Part shown: piece after piece, positions 1 to 5,368 of the stretch | Layout of the letters: the number at the start of each line of letters is the position of its first letter | Position numbering within the stretch: position 1 is the stretch's first letter | Assembly: GCA_964434735.1 (NCBI GenBank) | Contig: CAYSWK010000038.1 | Span: 1-8,479 of the forward strand | Origin: CAYSWK01 sp964434735 | GTDB lineage: Archaea; Micrarchaeota; Micrarchaeia; Anstonellales; Bilamarchaeaceae | Direction: 5' to 3' | DNA length: 8,479 nucleotides | Notes under the pieces: generated by a model | Seen by the model: the letters and a program-made list of their open reading frames with translations, nothing else | What the model was told of the DNA's origin: nothing | The model's database searches: none | Position numbers and translations under genes: made by a program

Positions 1-4
1 ACGG

Positions 5-35
5 ACTAAAATTACTGACTAAAAAGGATTGAAAC
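5..35 (+). CRISPR. Probable single terminal CRISPR repeat (leader-distal end of an array outside the window)
   Basis: The stretch ends in GGATTGAAAC, the 3' end typical of many type I repeats. Its inner part, TGACTAAAAA then GGATTGAAAC, closely resembles archaeal repeats of the Archaeoglobus kind (AGACCAAAAT then GGGATTGAAAG, recalled from memory). In this orientation the array and its leader would lie to the left, off the window, and this would be the last repeat. No second good copy exists in the window, so periodicity cannot be shown. The left boundary of the repeat is uncertain by a few bases. It could be a chance match in AT-rich intergenic DNA. Confidence 0.42.
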
Positions 36-36
36 C

Positions 37-61
37 AAAAATCAATACACAAACTGAAAAA
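37..61 (-). terminator. Possible T-tract terminator after priS
   Basis: Read on the minus strand just beyond the priS stop there are runs of five T at 57-61 and 37-41, with another at 21-25. Archaeal RNA polymerase commonly stops at such U-rich tracts without a hairpin. This would end the left-hand minus-strand transcript and keep it out of the putative CRISPR locus. AT-rich intergenic DNA gives such runs by chance. Confidence 0.3.
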
Positions 62-92
62 CCCGATGCTGGAAACTCAAGACTGGAAACGA

Positions 93-1187
93 TTAGGTGC
101 TCAGATATACTGCGCTTCCCTTGCACACGAAAAACAACGCGTGTGCTGCATCAAGCTCCTTTTCCTCATCCTTCTTGAACGGCCCCAAAGGAATTGGGAA
201 CGGAACAACGGGAACATCTTCAAGGAACTTGATTTTTACAATTCCTTTCAACGAAAGAAGCGCACCCTGAAGAGGATCAAACGTTGAAATGTCAGGAACG
301 ACTTTTGCAATAAACCCTGTTTCACCGTGAATACTGTTTGGAACCCGAATCAACTTGCTTGTATCCTGCGTGACCCCCGCATCCGTATCAACGCTTGATA
401 ATGAAAGGGATTTGGCAACGGGTTCAAGGCGAGTTATGATGTCCTTCAAACTTGTCTTTGAGTAATTGCCCTCTTTAATGCCGGAAATGAACAAATCCCG
501 CTCCTTTTCATCATTGTATTTTCGTGAAATAATGGATGGCTTGGTCGTAAGCGTTGAAATAATGGAACGTGCAAGACGACCCCGATAGCCCGCATCATCA
601 GGTTTTGGCCCCCGAACTTTAACTATTCCTCTTCGAAGTTCATCACTGACAAAAAAATTGCGGTAGTCTAACCCGACCGCTTTGACATAATCGACAAGCT
701 CGCGTCGTTCGTCACTTCCTAAAGGAAGGTAATCCTTATGGCGAACATGGATATGGTATCCTCGATTCCCCGAGAATACAACAAGCAAATCCTTTTTTTC
801 AAGCCCAAAATCACGAAGAAGGAATTCCTCCATAAGAAAAATACAATCCTCTTTCACTTTAGACAGCAATTCATACACGCCGTATTTGCCTTCAGCATGC
901 AAGTCAAGGTCAAACACCAAATCGGCGCCCTCCCATTGCTTTTTCTCCATAGGGGTTGCGCCGGGAAATCCGTAGTATGCGATTGAATGCGAGGTGTAAA
1001 GAGGCGTATTTTGCATAAGGAATTTACGATACCCGTCAAGCGACCCGAAGGAAAGATGCCGCGCATCTATTTTCTTATTGACTCCAACGCCAAACTCACG
1101 TTTTTCAGGGCTAAGGATTTCAAGCGAAGCGGTTTGATAGTAATTACGGAAAAGGGAAAGGACTGTTTGAAGATTTGAAGTATCCAT
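93..1187 (-). CDS. priS: DNA primase small (catalytic) subunit PriS
   Basis: 364 aa; catalytic subunit of the archaeal/eukaryotic primase, which makes primers for DNA replication. The metal-binding pair D93 and D95 sits in VFDLDLH. SGNRGYHIHV (139-148) is the family's SGxRGxHxxV motif, with R142 and H145 expected to bind the nucleotide. The third catalytic aspartate aligns with D269, 14 residues before P283 of RVPNSIHGETG (281-291), with R281 and H287 also conserved. The tail after residue 300 (FDPL, later an AHALFF stretch) is typical of archaeal PriS. Oddity: the Cys/His zinc knuckle usually found between the DxD pair and the SGxRG motif is missing; only H97 and C115 lie there. The ATG at 1187 overlaps the priL stop by one base (TAATG on the minus strand), which suggests translational coupling and equal production of the two subunits. 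Identification is firm. Confidence 0.95.
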   Translation of the reverse strand: MDTSNLQTVLSLFRNYYQTASLEILSPEKREFGVGVNKKIDARHLSFGSLDGYRKFLMQNTPLYTSHSIAYYGFPGATPMEKKQWEGADLVFDLDLHAEGKYGVYELLSKVKEDCIFLMEEFLLRDFGLEKKDLLVVFSGNRGYHIHVRHKDYLPLGSDERRELVDYVKAVGLDYRNFFVSDELRRGIVKVRGPKPDDAGYRGRLARSIISTLTTKPSIISRKYNDEKERDLFISGIKEGNYSKTSLKDIITRLEPVAKSLSLSSVDTDAGVTQDTSKLIRVPNSIHGETGFIAKVVPDISTFDPLQGALLSLKGIVKIKFLEDVPVVPFPIPLGPFKKDEEKELDAAHALFFVCKGSAVYLST

Positions 1188-2155
1188 TACGTTTCACCTT
1201 TTTGCTCTTTTTTCTCTCCCCAAATTTTTCCTTTCCAGTTTAACGGAGAGCCAATTTTACATTCAGCACAACATAAGCCCCAGGTCATGATGGTGGCACA
1301 CGCAGGAACGGCGTACGCCTTTTTCTGTGCATGCTCAATCTGGTAACGGGTGATTTTCTCGTCAAAATCAGGCAAGTTTGAATACAAATTAACCATATCA
1401 TCAATGGGCATTCCTTTTCCAAGCAAATATACTGCTAAATAAAACCTCGCCTGATGGGGAAGGTTCTCATGTTTTTTAATTTCCTCAAACAAGCGTTCGA
1501 TGCAGGGCGGGTGCGCACCAGGCGTGTTCAACGTTTCGTGTTTCCAGTTGCCCGTTTTTGGAGCTAATGCAGGAAGTGCCGCAAGTATTTTTTCAGGGGC
1601 GTTTTTGATAAGGTCCGGAGGATCCTTTACTAACGGGATTTTCTGGATATATTTTCTTGATGCTTCTTCAACCATACGAATATGCTCATGATGATTGATG
1701 AACACTTTCCCCTTGCTCATCTTACGATTCATAAGCTTATAATCAACTGAACGGGGGGTGCACATAAGAAAAGTGGGAATTGAAACAGAAAGCTGCTCAC
1801 CCTCCTTTGAAACGACAATGCCAAAATACGCAGAAACTTTCTTGAGTGTTTCTTCATCCGTTTTTCCAAGTATGGAGGAAACGCGCTTTGATTCGGCAAC
1901 CGCAAACGAATTGGTGACAAAACGATTTTTCATAAAACCTAGAATCATTCGCGCCGCGCCAAATGAGGCAATCTCAAGGATACGCTGCGATTCATGAAGC
2001 GGCAAAGCGATAGGAGGTTTTCCGGACAAAGTACCCAGTATCCGCTCCACTGCGCGCTCAACAACCTCATCAGTAAGAAGCTTCCCCGAGTTTGACAATA
2101 CCTGGCGTGCCTCATCAGTAAATGGAAAAAGCGTACCGTACTCAAGAGTATCCAT
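1187..2155 (-). CDS. priL: DNA primase large subunit PriL, with C-terminal Fe-S domain
   Basis: 322 aa; regulatory subunit that partners PriS in primer synthesis. The C-terminal half has the PriL 4Fe-4S pattern: C218 in HPPCIE, C286 in VPACATIM, C295 in GLC and C299 in ECK. Between them is the family stretch H234-R237-F238, a PDF at 262-264 and YQIEH at 271-275. An extra cysteine, C296, sits next to C295. The N-terminal half (about 1-190) is the all-helical/mixed domain that contacts PriS. It is a little shorter than many archaeal PriL proteins. The ATG at 2155 is the only sensible start, because a TAG stop lies in frame 10 bases upstream. No clear Shine-Dalgarno sequence is seen. It lies 15 bp downstream of the membrane-protein gene, so it is probably co-transcribed with it; a weak TTAAAAA at 2181-2187 could be a separate TATA element. 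Confidence 0.93.
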   Translation of the reverse strand: MDTLEYGTLFPFTDEARQVLSNSGKLLTDEVVERAVERILGTLSGKPPIALPLHESQRILEIASFGAARMILGFMKNRFVTNSFAVAESKRVSSILGKTDEETLKKVSAYFGIVVSKEGEQLSVSIPTFLMCTPRSVDYKLMNRKMSKGKVFINHHEHIRMVEEASRKYIQKIPLVKDPPDLIKNAPEKILAALPALAPKTGNWKHETLNTPGAHPPCIERLFEEIKKHENLPHQARFYLAVYLLGKGMPIDDMVNLYSNLPDFDEKITRYQIEHAQKKAYAVPACATIMTWGLCCAECKIGSPLNWKGKIWGEKKEQKGET

Positions 2156-2170
2156 ACAAACAAGCTATAC

Positions 2171-2710
2171 TCATCGTTTCTTTTTAACACGTGAGGTGGA
2201 TGCCTTTGCTGATTTTTTAAGAGTAATAAATCTGCCTAAAAGGAATCCGGCAATGCGATAACCTATATCAAACAGAATAATCCCGATTGCATAATCCCAC
2301 ACGCCAGCTGCAATAAGTACTAATGCCCCCGCAGGAAGGAAAAGACGGTGCTCCCTAAACATGCTTAACACTTCAGGTAGCTCCGATTCATCAAGGAATG
2401 CAAGAATAACGAATGCAAGGAGATAACCGGTCTCAATAGAGGGTATCCCAAAGAAAAAAAGGCTAATGAGCGCGATTCCAAACCCGATACGGTGGGACAT
2501 ATTATCGATTTTACCTGCGATTAATTGCGCAATCAAGGCTGCAAGAAAAATCGTTGAAAAAGGCGCGTATGCAATAAGAAAACCGATGAAAAGACCGTAC
2601 AAGCAAGGAATTGCAAAACGTATTGATGCGTTGGACTTAAGATCGTCCTCAAGAAAATCGGCAACTTTTACGAGGCTTCCTGAAACAAGGGAAAGAAGTG
2701 AGTATAACAC
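2171..2710 (-). CDS. Small multi-pass membrane protein of unknown function
   Basis: 179 aa, not recognised as a named family. Hydrophobic segments at about 32-50, 51-66, 75-91, 94-106, 124-137 and 139-162 suggest five or six membrane spans. The C-terminus is strongly basic (165-179, many K/R and S/T). Acidic and basic residues near membrane borders, such as the DFLEDD stretch at 18-23, K67-D69 and D107, could be functional, but no catalytic motif is identifiable. The start is a GTG at 2710; a TAA lies in frame further upstream and no better ATG exists. A TTAATAAA element starts 29 bases before this GTG, the same spacing as for the deoxyhypusine synthase start, so a leaderless transcript is plausible. 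It lies between deoxyhypusine synthase and priL, heading the primase transcript. Confidence 0.8.
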   Translation of the reverse strand: MLYSLLSLVSGSLVKVADFLEDDLKSNASIRFAIPCLYGLFIGFLIAYAPFSTIFLAALIAQLIAGKIDNMSHRIGFGIALISLFFFGIPSIETGYLLAFVILAFLDESELPEVLSMFREHRLFLPAGALVLIAAGVWDYAIGIILFDIGYRIAGFLLGRFITLKKSAKASTSRVKKKR

Positions 2711-2731
2711 ATGGTAGTGATTGTTTGAAGG

Positions 2732-2739
2732 TTTATTAA
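2732..2739 (-). promoter_or_regulatory. TATA-like element for the membrane protein-primase operon
   Basis: TTAATAAA on the minus strand, lying between the deoxyhypusine synthase stop and the GTG at 2710. Its first T is 29 bases upstream of the GTG, fitting an archaeal TATA box that drives a leaderless transcript. It would let priL and priS be transcribed independently of deoxyhypusine synthase. It is inferred from spacing and composition only. Confidence 0.4.
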
Positions 2740-2746
2740 CCTGCTT

Positions 2747-3625
2747 TTATCCCTTGACCATTTTCATCAAAAGCGGAAATGCGATCGTTGCATCGCAGTC
2801 AACCGTTACACTCTTTGCCTTTTCGCCTATTTTCCCCCATGAAACCGCTTCGCTGGTGCGGGCGCCTGAAAGTGAACCATCCCAGGGGGTTGCAGTAGTT
2901 ACGTAAACGGCATAATCCAAACCTCCTCGCAGGAGGTTTACTCCAATAGTATGGTGCTTTGAAATGCCGCCTCCTAAAACAATTCCTCCTGTTTTATCTG
3001 CATCAAGAACAATCTGGGCAAGTTTTCCCATATCCTTAGTAACATCAATCCCGAAATCCTTCCTCTTTTGCTTATAGAAATACGTTTGAAGGCCAATTGC
3101 GGAATCGGTAATCCCTGGACAAAAAACGGGAATTGAGTTTTTTGAGCACCAATACAGGAACGAATCCTCTTTTGCCGCATTTCCTACTTCGTAAATTAAT
3201 TCACTTGGCGAACATATTTTCTTTTCATTGTATAATTTCTCAAACACCGGTTGCATACGTTTTTCCAATTCTACGTAGCATTTGTTCTTTACTAAAATAT
3301 TTCCCAAACGGTTTGTACCTTTCTTGTGCAACGCGGCATCATCCATGAAAAAATCACCAAGCTCATATGGAACATAGCTCTTGATCAAATCATGGTCAAT
3401 GCTTCCGCCTGCAGTGATAATGACGTCGACGAATTTTTCCTTGCATAAATCACGAATGATTCCTCGAAGCCCGGAAGCGACAAGGTTTGAAGTGAATGAC
3501 AAAAATACCTTTGCCTTTTGTTTTTTCATCTCTTTTATGATTTCAACCGCTTGTGAAAGCTTGGTTGCCTGAAATCCAACTAATGAATAATCTAATGAAC
3601 CAACTGAAAGATCCTTGATGTCCAT
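2747..3625 (-). CDS. dys: Deoxyhypusine synthase
   Basis: 292 aa from the preferred start. This NAD-dependent enzyme transfers an aminobutyl group from spermidine to a lysine of translation factor aIF5A, the first step of hypusine formation. Numbering here counts from the upstream ATG at 3649. Visible family motifs are TSNLVASG (53-60) and ITAGGSIDHDLIKS (78-91) for NAD binding, then YWCSKNSIPVFCPGITD (166-182). LGGGISKHH (225-233) carries K231, matching the catalytic lysine (K329) of the human enzyme that forms the covalent imine. DGSLSGARTSEAVSWGKIG (257-275) is the conserved C-terminal block. The ATG at 3649 overlaps the TATA box, so the ATG at 3625 (sequence MDIKDLSVGS), 29 bases after the first T of TATAAA, is the better leaderless start. 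Identification is firm; the start choice is inference. Confidence 0.95.
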   Translation of the reverse strand: MDIKDLSVGSLDYSLVGFQATKLSQAVEIIKEMKKQKAKVFLSFTSNLVASGLRGIIRDLCKEKFVDVIITAGGSIDHDLIKSYVPYELGDFFMDDAALHKKGTNRLGNILVKNKCYVELEKRMQPVFEKLYNEKKICSPSELIYEVGNAAKEDSFLYWCSKNSIPVFCPGITDSAIGLQTYFYKQKRKDFGIDVTKDMGKLAQIVLDADKTGGIVLGGGISKHHTIGVNLLRGGLDYAVYVTTATPWDGSLSGARTSEAVSWGKIGEKAKSVTVDCDATIAFPLLMKMVKG

Positions 3626-3648
3626 AATAGTAATGGAAAGGAAAGGCA

Positions 3649-3654
3649 TTTATA
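3649..3654. promoter_or_regulatory. Shared TATA box between deoxyhypusine synthase and the divergent small gene
   Basis: The hexamer reads TTTATA on the plus strand and TATAAA on the minus strand. On the minus strand its first T is 29 bases before the ATG at 3625, ideal for leaderless transcription of deoxyhypusine synthase. On the plus strand the expected start near 3675-3680 leaves only a few bases of leader before the ATG at 3687. The 62 bp between the two starts contain no second clear TATA element, so one box probably serves both directions. Confidence 0.6.
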
Positions 3655-3677
3655 CTCAAGCAGCATTGATTTCTTCA

Positions 3678-3681
3678 GTGA
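3678..3681 (+). promoter_or_regulatory. Possible Shine-Dalgarno core for the 29-aa gene
   Basis: GTGA five bases before the ATG at 3687; it matches part of the GGTGATC complement of an archaeal 16S 3' end and resembles the sites before the genes starting at 4688 and 5359. Four bases alone are weak. Confidence 0.35.
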
Positions 3682-3686
3682 AAATT

Positions 3687-3776
3687 ATGGCAATTAACGA
3701 ACGAAGAAAAAAACCAAAGGAAAAGGCAAAGACAAAGCACAACAAGAAAAGAGTCGCAAAGATTCGAAAGAAATAA
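3687..3776 (+). CDS. Very small, lysine/arginine-rich protein (29 aa)
   Basis: 29-codon gene beginning MAINERRKKPKEK and ending AKIRKK; 15 of 29 residues are K or R, with no aromatic residue and no cysteine. Such composition fits a nucleic-acid- or ribosome-bound peptide, comparable in size and charge to eL41-type ribosomal proteins, but the sequence is not one I can assign. Support for it being real: a TATA box (3649-3654) at suitable distance, a GTGA at 3678-3681 five bases before the ATG, an exact fit into the gap between two real genes, and the neighbouring translation-factor modification gene. Against it: A-rich DNA easily encodes lysine runs. It is the only plus-strand gene here and ends 6 bp before the convergent gene's stop. 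Confidence 0.6.
   Translation: MAINERRKKPKEKAKTKHNKKRVAKIRKK
3707..3713 (-). terminator. Possible T7 tract ending the three-gene minus-strand cassette
   Basis: Seven A in the plus strand, inside the lysine codons of the small gene, read as seven T on the minus strand, about 70 bases beyond the stop of the gene ending at 3783. Several shorter T runs (TTTTC, TTTGCC and the like) lie between. The lysine-codon-rich small gene may therefore double as a U-rich terminator zone for the convergent operon. Inferred from composition only. Confidence 0.25.
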
Positions 3777-3782
3777 TTTAGA

Positions 3783-4688
3783 TTAAACTCGATTTCTTTT
3801 GGGTCGCTCATTGAGCGGCCCAATTATTCTTCCATTTATACCGCCCGTTCTTCCAAGCCTAAAATCATGAACTACTCTTGCTGGAACGTCAGCTACGGTT
3901 TGATGCTCAATGAGTGCTGGCTTTGCAACTGATGCGAGCGGTTGAGATTCTGGTTTTTTATCAGGAACTAAAAGTCCTCGCAATTGAGATTCTATATCAG
4001 AACGTCTTGAAGCAACGGATTCTGGCAAATAAACTTGCAGCGTGTTTCCTACGACGACGACACGTGCCCCTTGTGCGCCCCACGTTTCAAGACTTGCAGA
4101 TGCCATGCGAGTAATCGTATTGTCAATTGGTCTTTGAAACTGCAAAACAAACGAAGGCGAAGAAGGTGCAACAGGAACGACTGGCTGAACAAGTGCTGAT
4201 TCTATTGCTGGACCGGTGCACGGGGTTTCAAGTTCTATCGGAGCACCAAAATGTCGCGCGAGAACTTCTTTTGAAACAACTCGTAACCAACCATCGTCTT
4301 TTCTAGAAAGCGTAACCGAAAGGAAAGTACCACTTGCACGAAGAGTATAATTCGTAGCGCCAATCCTTAGTAAAACGTATCCTGCAAATTCAATATTTTC
4401 TCTCGTAACCTGCTTTCCTAAATCAAAAACAAATGAACTAACTGGCGGTCGTTGAGCAAGTTGCGCTTTAACAAGTGCGCCAAAGGATTTACCAACATCG
4501 TCATCCAAAACAGGAGTTACCCGCACTTCGTGGTCGAATACTTCTGCGCGATACGAAATACCTCTAAAACTAAAGAAAATTGTATCACGTTTAAAATCGG
4601 CTATAATCGCACCTTGCAATCCCATAATGGCATTACATACCGAATTTGCATCAACATAATCCCTAAACGTAAACGAGTCTCCAATCAT
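3783..4688 (-). CDS. Uncharacterised 301-aa protein, last gene of the cassette
   Basis: Not recognised. There is no signal peptide or membrane span, so it is probably cytoplasmic. It appears to have three strand-rich modules at about 1-65, 85-150 and 178-242, joined by a Pro/Val/Ala/Ser-rich linker (167-178) and a charged, proline-containing stretch (243-270). The C-terminal tail (277-301) is Arg/Lys/Gly-rich. Modules one and three both start SF-x-x and follow a strand, helix (D-x-N or D-N-T start), strand pattern, which hints at an internal duplication. Two cysteines at 18 and 157 form no metal motif. The ATG at 4688 follows GTGAT at 4692-4696 by three bases, and the gene starts 23 bp after the preceding stop, so it is almost certainly co-transcribed with the two genes before it. 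The basic tail could contact nucleic acid or a partner protein; this is speculation. Confidence 0.75.
   Translation of the reverse strand: MIGDSFTFRDYVDANSVCNAIMGLQGAIIADFKRDTIFFSFRGISYRAEVFDHEVRVTPVLDDDVGKSFGALVKAQLAQRPPVSSFVFDLGKQVTRENIEFAGYVLLRIGATNYTLRASGTFLSVTLSRKDDGWLRVVSKEVLARHFGAPIELETPCTGPAIESALVQPVVPVAPSSPSFVLQFQRPIDNTITRMASASLETWGAQGARVVVVGNTLQVYLPESVASRRSDIESQLRGLLVPDKKPESQPLASVAKPALIEHQTVADVPARVVHDFRLGRTGGINGRIIGPLNERPKRNRV
3801..3821. other. Near-perfect hairpin-forming inverted repeat
   Basis: Arms GGGTCGCTC and GAGCGGCCC are separated by three bases. In plus-strand RNA all nine pairs form, one of them G-U; in minus-strand RNA that position is a C/A mismatch. It lies 24 bases after the stop of the 29-aa gene and inside the last codons of the convergent 301-aa gene. 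It may protect or define the 3' end of the small gene's mRNA. It has no strong U-tract directly after it. Confidence 0.35.
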
Positions 4689-4691
4689 ACG

Positions 4692-4696
4692 ATCAC
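4692..4696 (-). promoter_or_regulatory. Ribosome binding site GTGAT for the 301-aa gene
   Basis: The minus strand reads GTGATC then GT and ATG. GTGATC is complementary to the GATCAC at the 3' end of archaeal 16S rRNA, and at this spacing the full AGGAGGTGATCC pairing register is kept. It supports the ATG at 4688. Confidence 0.5.
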
Positions 4697-4711
4697 ATGT
4701 ATGCTCTGTAC

Positions 4712-5359
4712 TTATGACTTATCAGCAACCAGCTCAAATGCGGGCTCAAGCGCCTCCTTAAGGCCTCCTTCAGACAACCTAATCGCCAAAACCAACATTT
4801 CTCTTGCAGTATCAATTGCATTAGCAATGAGATCACGCGGCCCCGCACCTGTTTTCGTAGTAGTGCCTAATGCTTGTATTTCTCTTGAATCCCGAACGGC
4901 ATCAACAAGTACAAGCTCAGGTACAAACGAAGAACATGTTCTCAAACGACCCGTGCAATCTGATGACAAAGCTATCCGTGTCTTAAAGTCTCTACCAACA
5001 GAAACAAGCGAATCAATGAACGCATCAACTTGTGCGTCCACACCAACGATGCGTGGATCAAATTCTTGAGTTTTAAGAAGCACCGTACCTGGGCCTCTCC
5101 CTTCAGCAGGAAATACTTTTCCTGGGAAAAGCACTTTAAGCACTCCGATTTCATCACATGAAAACGGAAGCTCGGATTTTGCAAGCACGCTTACTCCTTG
5201 AAAAGGTGAAAAAATAATAACTCCATACGGCGCATCGTAGGTTCTAAATGTCCCGTGTCCTTCTGCAGCATTATATCCCTTATGAGTAAGTCGCGCCATT
5301 ACCTTTTGCAAGGGTAATTCCAAGGAAGAAGGTATTTGACTTTGTAGTTTTTTTGCCAT
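4712..5359 (-). CDS. Uncharacterised 215-aa protein, middle gene of the cassette
   Basis: Not recognised. 215 aa from the ATG at 5359 (MAKKLQSQIP). It is soluble with no membrane segment. Residues 12-100 look like an alpha/beta domain: a helix at 15-28, then strands around 46-50 (GVIIF), 55-60 and 72-78, with glycines at 80-91. Residues 105-160 are mixed and contain three cysteines (C68 outside, C135 and C142 inside) without a metal-site spacing. A low-complexity turn at 165-174 (GTTTKTGAGP) precedes a helical C-terminus (175-212). An in-frame GTG at 5368 overlaps the previous stop (GTGA), but GTGAT is better read as the Shine-Dalgarno sequence for the ATG four bases further on. The gap to the upstream stop at 5365 is then 5 bp, showing tight co-expression with the 452-aa gene. 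Confidence 0.75.
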   Translation of the reverse strand: MAKKLQSQIPSSLELPLQKVMARLTHKGYNAAEGHGTFRTYDAPYGVIIFSPFQGVSVLAKSELPFSCDEIGVLKVLFPGKVFPAEGRGPGTVLLKTQEFDPRIVGVDAQVDAFIDSLVSVGRDFKTRIALSSDCTGRLRTCSSFVPELVLVDAVRDSREIQALGTTTKTGAGPRDLIANAIDTAREMLVLAIRLSEGGLKEALEPAFELVADKS

Positions 5360-5363
5360 ATAA

Positions 5364-5368
5364 ATCAC
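5364..5368 (-). promoter_or_regulatory. Ribosome binding site GTGAT that decides the 215-aa gene start
   Basis: The minus strand reads AAGTGAT, TTAT, ATG. The same GTGAT, with three or four bases before ATG, precedes the genes starting at 4688 and 6723. It argues that the GTG at 5368 is part of the ribosome site and not the start codon. The site overlaps the stop codon of the preceding gene, a usual sign of translational coupling. Confidence 0.55.

Noticed and set aside
66..287. Plus-strand open frame of 73 codons over the priS 3' end
   Set aside because: It is antisense to the conserved PriS C-terminus, with no promoter or ribosome site and no recognisable protein features.
1776..1786. GGAATTGAAAC as another CRISPR repeat copy
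   Set aside because: It lies within conserved priL coding sequence, only the short 3' end matches, and no periodic copies surround it.
2166..2169. TATA sequence just before priL as its promoter
   Set aside because: It is only 14 bases from the ATG, too close for an archaeal TATA box of a message containing that start.
4452..5069. Plus-strand open frame of 205 codons across two cassette genes
   Set aside because: It is antisense to two well-supported genes and crosses their junction; its Ser/Thr/Arg-rich product looks like a reverse-frame shadow, and it lacks a promoter or ribosome site.
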